Shown here: piece after piece, positions 24,978 to 32,263 of the stretch | Numbering within the stretch: the first letter of the stretch is position 1 | Layout of the letters: each line of letters opens with the position of its first letter | Assembly (NCBI GenBank): GCA_023428785.1 | Contig: JAEYWU010000116.1 | Span: 1 to 33,603 of the forward strand | Direction: 5' to 3' | DNA: 33,603 nt | Source: Pseudomonadota bacterium | Lineage (GTDB): Bacteria > Pseudomonadota > Alphaproteobacteria > Caulobacterales > Caulobacteraceae | Notes under the pieces: generated by a model | Seen by the model: the letters and a program-made list of their open reading frames with translations, nothing else | What the model was told of the DNA's origin: nothing | Database searches by the model: none | Position numbers and translations under genes: made by a program

Positions 24978-25433
24978 TCAGTGCCTGGGCGCGTCGGCCG
25001 GCGGGTCCAGCAGCCAGGGCGCCAGCCTCAGCCGGGCCGGACGGCCGCTGAGCGACCGCTCGCGATGGAAGCGTCCGGCGAACTCCACCACAGCCCGGAT
25101 GGTCGGGGCGTCGAATGGCTTGGTCAGCACACCGATCGCGCCCGAAAAGCCTTCGGGAATCTGTTCGGGATTGGCGGTCAGGAAGACCACGATCGAGCCG
25201 TGCGCCTCGATCAGCCGACGGGCCACCGCCGGACCGCTGACGCCGTCTCTAAGATTGATGTCGACCAGGGCGACGTCCGGGCGAGTCTCGGCGGCAATCC
25301 GGACCGCCTCGTCGCTGTCCATCGCGCACCCGACCACGATGTGCCCCGCTTCGCTGAGCACATAGTCGAGTTCCATCGCCAGAAGAGCCTGATCTTCGAC
25401 GATTATCACCCTGACAGGTGGATTTTTCCCCAC
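24978..25433 (-). CDS. Stand-alone response-regulator receiver protein
   Basis: This is a single receiver domain without an output domain (151 aa). Seen: acidic pocket Glu13-Asp14 (IIVEDQAL), phosphoacceptor Asp58 (VALVDINLRDG), Thr86 (FLTANP) and Lys105 (LTKPF), so it should be phosphorylatable. A basic tail of about 30 residues follows (RFHRERSLSGRPARLRLAPW). The GTG at 25433 is chosen because AGAGGCGGGGG precedes it; a GTG at 25409 would start directly at the first strand. It is divergent from a histidine-kinase-like gene 136 bases away, so the two are probably partners. As a single-domain regulator it could act as a phosphate sink or bind a target protein. Confidence 0.9.
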   Translation of the reverse strand: MGKNPPVRVIIVEDQALLAMELDYVLSEAGHIVVGCAMDSDEAVRIAAETRPDVALVDINLRDGVSGPAVARRLIEAHGSIVVFLTANPEQIPEGFSGAIGVLTKPFDAPTIRAVVEFAGRFHRERSLSGRPARLRLAPWLLDPPADAPRH

Positions 25434-25479
25434 ACCCCCGCCTCTAAAGAACCCCACGTGATCAGGGGCATACACTGAA

Positions 25480-25492
25480 CGGTTCGGAACCG
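25480..25492. promoter_or_regulatory. Palindrome between divergent receiver and kinase-like genes
   Basis: CGGTTC-G-GAACCG is a perfect 6-1-6 palindrome in the 136-bp divergent gap 25434-25569. A second dyad, GCGG-TAATT-CCGC, lies at 25539-25551, and a GANTC site (GAATC) at 25559-25563. These could be operator sites for either gene. I could not identify clear promoter boxes. Confidence 0.35.
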
Positions 25493-25569
25493 GACACTGA
25501 CTAACGCTTGCAAGCCGCAATTGGTTCGCCACATTGGTGCGGTAATTCCGCCAAACGGGAATCGGGGGC

Positions 25570-26172
25570 ATGGGCGTAGGGGTCGAAACAGGCGAAGGCG
25601 GGCAGTCCGGGCGTCTTGAGGGCGCACTCAAACTGCTGAACGCCCTGATCGGGATCCGGCTGCGCAATGTCAGCGATCCCGAGAGCCGCCGGCACCTGAT
25701 CTGGCTCAATGACATCGTCTCGGCGCTGGGCCTCTGGAACAGGCGCACCGCCCATGGCCGCGCCGTCGATTTCGGCGACTATCTGGACGAGGCCGTCACC
25801 TTCTGGAGCCGCACGGCGGTGCGGGTGAAGGTCGCCCTGCGCCGGCCCTCCGGAGCGGTGCTCATCAACGATGTGTCGGCGGCCGGCCTCGCCATCGTGG
25901 CCCACGACCTGATCGGCGCCGCCTTCGCCCGCCTGCGTCCCGATGAAGGCGATTGCCGCATCATCCTGTCTCTCGAGAACGGCGCCGAAGGACTGCGCCT
26001 GACCGTTGCGGACGAAGGCCCCGCGTCCGAAGGCCGCCTGACCCCGGAGAGCCTGGATCTGATCCGCGGCCTGGCCGAGCATCTGGGCGGACGCCTATAC
26101 ATGCCGCGCCCCAGCGCCCGGGCCGCGACCGTGGTTCTGCCGCCCCAGGAGGGCCCGGAGTTGCGGCACTAA
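25570..26172 (+). CDS. Degenerate HisKA_2/HWE-type histidine-kinase-like protein
   Basis: This 200-residue cytosolic protein has the shape of the dimerisation and ATPase parts of a HisKA_2-family kinase. Seen: ALKLLNALIGIRLRNVSDPESRRHLIWLNDIVSALGL (in pieces, residues about 19-55) aligns with the family's helix pair, but the histidine normally just before KNNLQ is missing. In the ATPase-like half, the N-box position reads AHDLIGAAFARL instead of NELVTNAxKHA. ADEGP remains where DDGxG is expected, and the end (LIRGLAEHLGGRLYMP, then ATVVLPP) fits the fold. It has no sensor domain. It may be a phosphotransferase-like or regulatory partner of the divergent receiver. Function is inference. Confidence 0.7.
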   Translation: MGVGVETGEGGQSGRLEGALKLLNALIGIRLRNVSDPESRRHLIWLNDIVSALGLWNRRTAHGRAVDFGDYLDEAVTFWSRTAVRVKVALRRPSGAVLINDVSAAGLAIVAHDLIGAAFARLRPDEGDCRIILSLENGAEGLRLTVADEGPASEGRLTPESLDLIRGLAEHLGGRLYMPRPSARAATVVLPPQEGPELRH

Positions 26173-26184
26173 CCGACTCGGTTA
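26170..26184. promoter_or_regulatory. Palindrome with GANTC site in the ccrM leader
   Basis: TAACCGA-C-TCGGTTA is a perfect 7-1-7 palindrome that overlaps the stop codon of the preceding gene and lies 55 bases before the ccrM start. Its centre is GACTC (26175-26179), a target of CcrM itself. In Caulobacter crescentus, methylation of GANTC sites in the ccrM promoter region lowers its transcription. A palindrome flanking the site suggests a dimeric regulator could bind there too. I see no good CtrA box. Confidence 0.5.
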
Positions 26185-26238
26185 CGCTTCCTTCACCGTG
26201 TTCAGCGCCTTTGGTCCCATAGCGTTGGGGACCAGACC

Positions 26239-27315
26239 ATGGGCGTTGAGCCGGACACCATCCTGATCGGTGACTGCATCGAGCAGTTGAAGTCGCTGCC
26301 CGACCGGTCCGTCGACCTGGTATTCGCCGACCCGCCCTACAACCTCCAGCTTGGCGGCGACCTGCTGCGCCCTGACAACTCCAAGGTCGACGCCGTCGAC
26401 GACGAGTGGGACCAGTTCGAGAGCTTCGCCGCCTACGACAAGTTCACCCGCGAGTGGCTGGCCGAGTGCCGCCGTGTGCTCAAGGACGACGGCGCCATCT
26501 GGGTGATCGGCAGCTATCACAACGTCTTCCGCCTCGGCTCGGCGCTGCAGGACCTCGGCTACTGGGTCCTGAACGACATCATCTGGCGCAAGGCCAACCC
26601 GATGCCGAACTTCAAGGGCACCCGGTTCACCAACGCCCATGAGACCCTCATCTGGGCCGCCAAGTCGCGCGAGCAGAAGCGCTATACGTTCAACTACGAC
26701 GCCCTGAAGGCCTTCAACGAAGACACCCAGATGCGCTCGGACTGGCATCTGGCCCTGTGCACCGGCGAGGAGCGCCTCAAGGACGCCGACGGCCAGAAAG
26801 CGCACCCGACCCAGAAGCCCGAAAGCCTGCTCTACCGGGTGCTGCTGTCCTCGACCAAGGCCGGCGACGTGGTCCTCGACCCGTTCTTCGGCACCGGCAC
26901 GACCGGCGCCGCCGCCCGCCGTCTGGGCCGTCATTTCATCGGAATCGAGCGCGACGAGAACTATGCGGCCCTGGCCCGCAAGCGCATCGACGAGGTGATC
27001 CCGGCCAATCCCGAAGACCTCAAGGTCACCGGCTCCAAGAAGGCCGAGCCGCGCGTCGCCTTCGGCTCGCTGGTCGAGGCCGGGCTGCTGCGCCCCGGCG
27101 ACCGCCTGTTCTGCCCCAAGGGCGAGCGCGAGGCTCGCGTGCGCGCCGACGGCTCCCTGATCGCCGGTGAGTTCACCGGCTCGATCCACAAGCTCGGCGC
27201 CCTGATGGAAAACGCCCCGGCCTGCAACGGCTGGACCTACTGGCGCTTCAAGTCCGACCGGGGACTTCAGCCGATCGACGTGCTCAGGGCGCAGGTCCGG
27301 GCGGGCATGCAGTAG
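26239..27315 (+). CDS. ccrM: Cell-cycle-regulated adenine methyltransferase CcrM (GANTC)
   Basis: CcrM methylates adenine in GANTC. In Caulobacter it acts near the end of replication, and it gates cell-cycle promoters through methylation state. Seen over 358 residues: the catalytic motif DPPYN at 31-35 near the N-terminus, and the SAM-binding motif DPFFGTGTTGAAA near 214. This order is that of beta-class N6-adenine methyltransferases. Also present are KANPMPNFKGTRFTNAHET, HPTQKPESLLYRV, and a C-terminal extension of about 85 residues ending SIHKLGALMENAPACNGWTYWRFK in pieces, which is characteristic of CcrM and needed for DNA recognition. There is no restriction enzyme beside it, so it is an orphan methyltransferase. 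A GANTC site lies in its leader. Confidence 0.97.
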   Translation: MGVEPDTILIGDCIEQLKSLPDRSVDLVFADPPYNLQLGGDLLRPDNSKVDAVDDEWDQFESFAAYDKFTREWLAECRRVLKDDGAIWVIGSYHNVFRLGSALQDLGYWVLNDIIWRKANPMPNFKGTRFTNAHETLIWAAKSREQKRYTFNYDALKAFNEDTQMRSDWHLALCTGEERLKDADGQKAHPTQKPESLLYRVLLSSTKAGDVVLDPFFGTGTTGAAARRLGRHFIGIERDENYAALARKRIDEVIPANPEDLKVTGSKKAEPRVAFGSLVEAGLLRPGDRLFCPKGEREARVRADGSLIAGEFTGSIHKLGALMENAPACNGWTYWRFKSDRGLQPIDVLRAQVRAGMQ

Positions 27316-27322
27316 ACGACGC

Positions 27323-27345
27323 CCCGGCGACGAACTGTCGCCGGG
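27323..27345 (+). terminator. Hairpin after ccrM
   Basis: CCCGGCGAC (27323-27331) and GTCGCCGGG (27337-27345) form a perfect 9-bp stem with a GAACT loop, 7 bases after the ccrM stop. No T-run follows. It is probably the 3' end of the ccrM transcript. Confidence 0.6.
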
Positions 27346-27415
27346 CCTACACAGGAACCTTCGCACCTGCGAGAGGTTCAGCATCCAGCGCACCCTCCCG
27401 CGCCGGAAAATCACC

Positions 27416-28531
27416 ATGAAAATCGCTCAGGTTGCACCCCTGTATGAAGCCGTCCCGCCGCGACTGTACGGAGGGACGGAGCGGGTCGTCGCCCATCTGA
27501 CAGACGCGCTCGTCGAGCTCGGGCACGACGTCACCCTGTTCGCTTCGGCCGACGCCCGCACGCGCGCTCGGCTGGTCCCGGTCCGCGATCAGGCCATCCG
27601 TCTGGATCCCGCGCCGTTCAAGTCTGACCTCGCCGCACACCTGTCCATGCTGGGCGAGGTGCTGGACCGGATCGACGACTTCGACCTGATCCATTTCCAC
27701 ACCGACATGCTTCACTTCCCGATGTTCCGCCGCTTTGCGGACCGGACTCTGACGACCCTGCACGGTCGTCTGGATGTGAAGGATCTGCCCCCGGTCTATG
27801 AGCGCTGGAGCGAATTCGGGCTGGTGTCCATCTCGGACGACCAGCGTCGCCCCCTGCCGCGCGCCAACTGGAAGGCTACCGTTCATCACGGCATGCCGTC
27901 CGAGCTCTACACCTTCTCGCCGCGGTCGGAGGGCTACCTGGCCTTCCTGGGTCGGATTTCGCCTGAGAAGCGCCCGGATCGGGCCATCGAGATCGCAACC
28001 AAGCTGGGCCGCCCCCTGCGCATGGCCGCCAAGGTCGATGCGGCCGATCGCGTCTACTATGAGGAGGTCATCCGGCCGATGATTGAGGCCAATCCTCTGG
28101 TCCAGTTCATCGGCGAGATCGGCGACGCCGAAAAGCCGGCCTTCCTGGGCGGCGCGGACGCCTTGCTGTTCCCCATCGACTGGCCCGAGCCGTTCGGCCT
28201 GGTGATGATCGAGGCCATGGCCTGCGGCACCCCCGTCGTCGCCTTCCGTTGCGGCTCGACACCCGAAGTGATCGAGGACGGCGCCACTGGCTTTATCGTC
28301 GATACGCTGGAACAGGCGGTCGCCGCCGCCGGCCGGGCGCACCTGCTGGACCGTGAGGCTATCCGGGCCCGCTTCGAACTGCGCTTCTCGGCCACGGCCA
28401 TGGCGCGGCGGTATCTGGACGTCTATGCCGACCTGCTCGCCCGCCGCCCCTACGCCGAGGCGCCGGTCGACGATGTGGTGGTCGATCTCCCGACAGCGAT
28501 AGGCGAACCGCGCAGCTTTGCGGCCTATTGA
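27416..28531 (+). CDS. Glycosyltransferase family 4 protein
   Basis: This is a GT-B fold retaining glycosyltransferase (371 aa). Seen: an N-terminal domain with IAQVAPLYEAVPPRLYGGTERVVAHLTDAL in pieces (the glycine loop binding the acceptor or donor), HFHTDMLHFPMFRR, and TTLHGRLDVKD. The C-terminal donor domain has LAFLGRISPEKRPDRAIEIA, and the E-x7-E-type signature in FPIDWPEPFGLVMIEAMACGTPVVAF. GSTPEVIEDGATGFIV follows. The sugar donor and acceptor cannot be told from the sequence. It is followed on the same strand, after a strong hairpin, by a debranching-type glycosidase; this pairing suggests work on an alpha-glucan or a glucosyl storage or stress compound. Confidence 0.93.
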   Translation: MKIAQVAPLYEAVPPRLYGGTERVVAHLTDALVELGHDVTLFASADARTRARLVPVRDQAIRLDPAPFKSDLAAHLSMLGEVLDRIDDFDLIHFHTDMLHFPMFRRFADRTLTTLHGRLDVKDLPPVYERWSEFGLVSISDDQRRPLPRANWKATVHHGMPSELYTFSPRSEGYLAFLGRISPEKRPDRAIEIATKLGRPLRMAAKVDAADRVYYEEVIRPMIEANPLVQFIGEIGDAEKPAFLGGADALLFPIDWPEPFGLVMIEAMACGTPVVAFRCGSTPEVIEDGATGFIVDTLEQAVAAAGRAHLLDREAIRARFELRFSATAMARRYLDVYADLLARRPYAEAPVDDVVVDLPTAIGEPRSFAAY

Positions 28532-28537
28532 CGCCCG

Positions 28538-28563
28538 GCGCCGAACCGGCCCCGGTTCGGCGC
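28538..28563 (+). terminator. Long GC-rich hairpin between the glycosyltransferase and debranching-type genes
   Basis: GCGCCGAACCGG (28538-28549) and CCGGTTCGGCGC (28552-28563) are perfect 12-base complements around CC. In RNA the loop must open a pair or two further. ATTATAT follows rather than a T-run. It could end the glycosyltransferase mRNA or stabilise its 3' end. Confidence 0.55.
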
Positions 28564-28600
28564 ATTATATGGGTCCGACCCGCCGCCATCCGAGAGGCCC

Positions 28601-30748
28601 ATGGACGACGCCTATTCGGTTCAGGTGAACGCCGCCGAGGCTGCCGACAGTTCCGGCACCGACAGCCTGCTGACGCTCAAGGACGCGGACACCTTCCTCA
28701 CGGCCGATCTCTGGGGTGACATCCGGAGCGGCGCGCACGGCCTGTTCGACAACGACACGCGGATTCTGTCGCGGTTCGTCATGACCGCCGGCGGGGCGCA
28801 GCCGTCGCGTCTCAGCTCCAGCGTTTCGCGCGACAACGTCTTTCTGACGGCCCACGTCACCAACCGGCCCCTGCCCCCTATGACCGGACGGTCGACGCCT
28901 GCGGGGGTCCTCCACATCGAACGGCGCCGCTTCGTCTGGCGCCGCCGGATGTACGAACGGGTTCGCATTTCCAACCACGGGTTCGAGGACATCTGGCTTC
29001 CGCTCGCCTTCGACTTCGCCGCCGATTTCCACGACATCTTCCAGGTTCGCGGCAGCCGCCGCGAGGCCATGGGTCGGCTCCATCCCCCTGAAACGGATGG
29101 ACGGCGTGTCCGCTTCCGCTACACCGGCCTTGACGAGGTTGAGCGCACCGGCTGCCTGGCCTTCTCCGAGCCGCCCGCCCGGCTGACGGCGTCGCGGGCC
29201 GAGTTCATGCTGACCCTGCCGCGCGGCCGGCGCATGGACCTCTTCATCGAATGCTCCTCCGAAGCCTGCGACCCGCCCGACGTGGATCGCTGGCGCCGCG
29301 CCGCCGTAGAGGCCCGGCTGGAAATGCGCCGGCGCCGTCGACGGGGCGCCTCGGTGCGGGGTCCGCGCAGCCCGCGCTTCAACCAGTGGCTCGATCAGTC
29401 CCGCAACGACGTCGCCTTCCTCACCACCGATCTGCCCAGCGGCCCCTACCCCTATGCGGGCACGCCCTGGTTTTCGACCCCGTTCGGACGCGACGGCATC
29501 ATATCGGCTTGGCAAATGCTATGGCTGGACCCGTCGCTGGCGCGGGGCGTCCTGACCTATCTGGCGGGACGACAGTCCACCGGCACCTCGGCCTTCCAGG
29601 ATTCCCAGCCCGGCAAGATCATGCACGAGACCCGGCGCGGCGAGATGTCCGCCTTGGGAGAGGTGCCGTTCGGCCTCTACTACGGCGGCGTGGACACCAC
29701 CTGCCTGTTCACGGCTCTCGCCGGGGCCTACGCCCGGCGCACCGGCGACTTCGACACGATCCGCCAGCTCTGGCCGAGCCTCGTGGCCGCGGCCGACTGG
29801 ATGCGCGACTACGGCGACAGCAATGGCGACGGCCTCATCGACTACGCCCGCGCCGCCGAGACGGGCCTGTCCAACCAGGGCTGGAAGGACTCCGAGGATT
29901 CCATCTCCCACGCTGACGGCCGCTTCCCGATCGGCCCGATCGCGCTTCTGGAGGTTCAGGGTTACGCCTACGCCGGCTGGCTGGCCCTGGCCGAACTGGG
30001 CGAGCGGTTCGGCGATCCCCGTGTCCAGGAGTGGCGCGAACGGGCCGAGACCGTCCGCGCGTTGGTCGAGGACCGCTTCTGGATGGAGGACGAGGGCTTC
30101 TACGCCATGGCGCTCGACGGTCAGGGCGCGGCCTGCCGCGCGATCGGCTCAAACGCCGGGCACCTCCTCTTCACGGGCCTGCCGCGCGACGACCGCGCCC
30201 AGCGGGTCATTCGCCGGATGTTGTCGGGTGAGTTCCGCTCCGGCTGGGGCCTTAGGACCCTGGCGCTAGGTCAGGCTCGCTACAATCCGATGAGCTATCA
30301 CAACGGTTCGGTGTGGCCGCACGACGTTTCCCTGGCCGCCGCCGGCATGGCCCGATACGGAGAGCGCGACGCCGTCGGCATGCTGCTGGGCGAGCTCTAC
30401 GCTGCGGCCACCCATTTCCACATGCGGCTGCCCGAACTCTTCTGCGGCTTCCCGCGGGAGCCGGGCGAGCCGCCGGTGGCCTATCCGGTGGCCTGCATCC
30501 CCCAGGCCTGGGCGGCTGGCTCGGTCTTTCTGATGCTGCAGGCGTCCCTCGGCCTCGATATCGACGCCGTCGAAAAGACGGTTCGGCTGAACCGGCCGGT
30601 CCTGCCGACCGGCATCGACCATCTGACCATCTCGCGCCTGCAGGTCGGCGACAGTCGCATGGATCTCACCTTCGAGCGGTTCGACGGCGAGGTCGTGTCC
30701 CTGCCGCTCAACAAGACGGGCCCCGTCGACGTGGTGAGCCGCCGCTAG
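28601..30748 (+). CDS. Amylo-alpha-1,6-glucosidase / glycogen-debranching-type protein
   Basis: This 715-residue protein is of the type annotated as glycogen debranching N-terminal plus (alpha/alpha)6-barrel glucosidase. Seen: the N-terminal beta-domain (LTLKDADTFLTADLWGDI, LFDNDTRILSRF, FVWRRRMYERVRISN). The catalytic barrel follows, with YPYAGTPWFSTPFGRDGIISAWQML in pieces, GKIMHETRRGEMS, LYYGGVDTTCLF, LSNQGWKDSEDSI and YNPMSYHNGSVWPHDVSLAAAGM. The acidic residues in these motifs are the likely catalytic and binding groups. No signal peptide is present, so it should act in the cytosol. GAGAGG stands close to the ATG. The true substrate may be a smaller alpha-glucoside. Its TAG lies in the CTAG shared with mutY. 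Confidence 0.9.
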   Translation: MDDAYSVQVNAAEAADSSGTDSLLTLKDADTFLTADLWGDIRSGAHGLFDNDTRILSRFVMTAGGAQPSRLSSSVSRDNVFLTAHVTNRPLPPMTGRSTPAGVLHIERRRFVWRRRMYERVRISNHGFEDIWLPLAFDFAADFHDIFQVRGSRREAMGRLHPPETDGRRVRFRYTGLDEVERTGCLAFSEPPARLTASRAEFMLTLPRGRRMDLFIECSSEACDPPDVDRWRRAAVEARLEMRRRRRRGASVRGPRSPRFNQWLDQSRNDVAFLTTDLPSGPYPYAGTPWFSTPFGRDGIISAWQMLWLDPSLARGVLTYLAGRQSTGTSAFQDSQPGKIMHETRRGEMSALGEVPFGLYYGGVDTTCLFTALAGAYARRTGDFDTIRQLWPSLVAAADWMRDYGDSNGDGLIDYARAAETGLSNQGWKDSEDSISHADGRFPIGPIALLEVQGYAYAGWLALAELGERFGDPRVQEWRERAETVRALVEDRFWMEDEGFYAMALDGQGAACRAIGSNAGHLLFTGLPRDDRAQRVIRRMLSGEFRSGWGLRTLALGQARYNPMSYHNGSVWPHDVSLAAAGMARYGERDAVGMLLGELYAAATHFHMRLPELFCGFPREPGEPPVAYPVACIPQAWAAGSVFLMLQASLGLDIDAVEKTVRLNRPVLPTGIDHLTISRLQVGDSRMDLTFERFDGEVVSLPLNKTGPVDVVSRR

Positions 30749-31785
30749 AGCCCGGCTCGAAGCGCCTTGGCGAAGACGCTCGGCAGGGCCTGCGCCGCCT
30801 CGTCGACAGGCGTCCAGATCAGGTCGCCGTCCCCTTCCGCCGTCCAGACCTCCAGCGTCAGGGCGAAGTGAGTAAAGACGTGGTCGATTTCGCCAGCGCG
30901 CCGCCAAGGCGCTTCGACCGGCGCGTCCTGAGGGCTCTCCGGCCGCCGGTCTGACCAGGCGGTCGTCGGCAGGCCCAGCATCCCGCCCAGCAGGCCCCGC
31001 GCCGGACGCCGCTCCAGTCCGACCGCGCCGCCGCGCTTCAGCACATAGGCCGCCCCGTATCGGCGGGGCCGCGTCTTCTTCTCGGCCTTGACCGGATAGA
31101 GCTCCTGATCGCCCGCCGCCTTCGCCGCGCACCAGGCGGCCACGGGGCATCGATCGCATAGCGGTGACTTCGGTCGGCAGACCATCGCCCCCAGATCCAT
31201 CATCGCCTGGGCCCAGTCCCCTGGCCGGTCGGGATCGGTCAGATCCGCCGCCCGCGCCCGCATCTCGGTCTTGGCCTTGGGCAGGGGCGTGGCGATCCGG
31301 AACAGCCGCGCGACGACCCGCTCGACATTGCCGTCGACGACGTGCGCGTAGCGGTCGAAGGCGATCGCGGCCACCGCCGCGGCCGTATAGGCCCCCACGC
31401 CCGGCAGCGCCCTCAGGCCCTCCTCGGTGTCTGGGAACACCCCGCCGTGCTCGCCCGCCACCGCCCGCGCACAGGCCAGCAGGTTCCGCGCCCGGGCGTA
31501 GTATCCAAGCCCCGCCCAGGCGGCCATGACGTCGGCGTCCTCGGCCGCCGCCAGCTCGCTGACCGTCGGCCATCGGTTCAGAAAGTTCAGCCAGTAGGGC
31601 GTCGCGTGCGGCACCGTCGTCTGCTGCAACATCACCTCGGACAGCCACACCGCATAGGGATCCGGCCGCCCTGCGCCCCGCATCCGCCAGGGCAGTTCCC
31701 GCTGGCCCTCGTCGTACCAGGCCAGCAGGGCTTGCCTCAGCGCGGTCCGGTCGGTGCTGGGCTGGGGTGACTCGGCGGCGGGCAT
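30745..31785 (-). CDS. mutY: A/G-specific adenine DNA glycosylase
   Basis: MutY removes adenine mispaired with 8-oxoguanine, preventing G-to-T changes. Seen over 346 residues: Glu50 in WLSEVMLQQTTV (catalytic acid), the helix-hairpin-helix LPGVGAYTAAAVAAIAFD, and catalytic Asp151 in VVDGNVERV. The iron-sulfur cluster motif C-x6-C-x2-C-x5-C (CRPKSPLCDRCPVAAWC) is complete. A C-terminal NUDIX-like domain that recognises 8-oxoG follows (GLERRPARGLLGGMLGLPTT, then DHVFTHFALTLEVW). Its stop shares CTAG with the convergent debranching-type gene. No DNA-repair neighbours are present. Confidence 0.97.
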   Translation of the reverse strand: MPAAESPQPSTDRTALRQALLAWYDEGQRELPWRMRGAGRPDPYAVWLSEVMLQQTTVPHATPYWLNFLNRWPTVSELAAAEDADVMAAWAGLGYYARARNLLACARAVAGEHGGVFPDTEEGLRALPGVGAYTAAAVAAIAFDRYAHVVDGNVERVVARLFRIATPLPKAKTEMRARAADLTDPDRPGDWAQAMMDLGAMVCRPKSPLCDRCPVAAWCAAKAAGDQELYPVKAEKKTRPRRYGAAYVLKRGGAVGLERRPARGLLGGMLGLPTTAWSDRRPESPQDAPVEAPWRRAGEIDHVFTHFALTLEVWTAEGDGDLIWTPVDEAAQALPSVFAKALRAGL

Positions 31786-31824
31786 GAACCCAATGTGGTC
31801 CGGCCGCCCGGCCTGCGCCAGCCG

Positions 31825-32031
31825 CTATTGCGGGCGTATGCGCGAGGCCAGCCTCGTCAGCCGTTCAAGCAGGCTCGGCCGGCGATCCTGCTCCGCTAAC
31901 GGGCTGCGCGTCAGGCAATCCAGACAGAAATAACTGCTCTGGCCATCGTCCTCGCTCAACAGCCCATGCCCGGTCGCCTGGCAGAGCGGACAGGTGATCT
32001 GCGCGTCCTCGAGTCCCAGATGAAATCCCAC
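31825..32031 (-). CDS. Small zinc-ribbon protein of unknown function
   Basis: This is a 68-residue hypothetical protein. Seen: two CxxC pairs (CPLC near residue 14 and CLDC near residue 36) that would form a zinc ribbon, and a basic C-terminal helix (RRPSLLERLTRLASRIR). The start is GTG at 32029-32031, preceded by AGGAG at 7 bases, which is strong support for translation. It lies 39 bases upstream of mutY on the same strand and may be co-transcribed with it. I cannot assign a role. Confidence 0.75.
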   Translation of the reverse strand: MGFHLGLEDAQITCPLCQATGHGLLSEDDGQSSYFCLDCLTRSPLAEQDRRPSLLERLTRLASRIRPQ

Positions 32032-32065
32032 AGCGTTCTCCTGTTCTCGACGCTGCCCTGTCGTC

Positions 32066-32097
32066 AGGAGGTTCGCCGAATGCTTGTCTATGTCTAA
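32066..32097 (+). other. Possible 5-residue leader reading frame with perfect Shine-Dalgarno
   Basis: AGGAGG (32066-32071) lies 8 bases before ATG at 32080, which opens the reading frame Met-Leu-Val-Tyr-Val-stop (stop 32095-32097). Another ATG at 32090 overlaps it in a different frame. It may be a leader peptide upstream of the transglutaminase-like gene, or a chance match. Confidence 0.25.
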
Positions 32098-32263
32098 TCA
32101 ATCCACCATGCCGGGTGGCGCGGAGCGTGTGCATCTCGCCGACCCTGTCGTCGCCTTGTGGGCGATTGAGCGACAAGGCGCATTGACCCACATCAATCTT
32201 TTGTTGTGTGCGCCCTCCGGTCGCTTCTTTGACGCGTTTCGCGCGTTTAGAGACCCGCGATGA
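32090..32263 (+). CDS. Candidate 57-residue protein overlapping the transglutaminase-like start
   Basis: This is a short open frame coding for 57 residues (MSNQSTMPGGAERVHLADPV and onward, ending FRAFRDPR). Its TGA overlaps the ATG of the transglutaminase-like gene as ATGA, the coupling seen many times in this window. Against it: the third codon positions are clearly less GC-rich than in neighbouring genes, and the nearest good ribosome-binding site (AGGAGG) is 18 bases away. I do not recognise the protein. Confidence 0.25.
   Translation: MSNQSTMPGGAERVHLADPVVALWAIERQGALTHINLLLCAPSGRFFDAFRAFRDPR

Noticed and set aside
25487..25512. Possible general-stress (EcfG-type) promoter, GGAAC followed by CGCTT
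   Set aside because: The spacing is 14 instead of 16-17 bases and the second box is CGCTT rather than CGTT.
26182..26196. Possible CtrA box before ccrM
   Set aside because: TTAC-N7-TCAC differs from TTAA-N7-TTAA at three positions; not enough to call.
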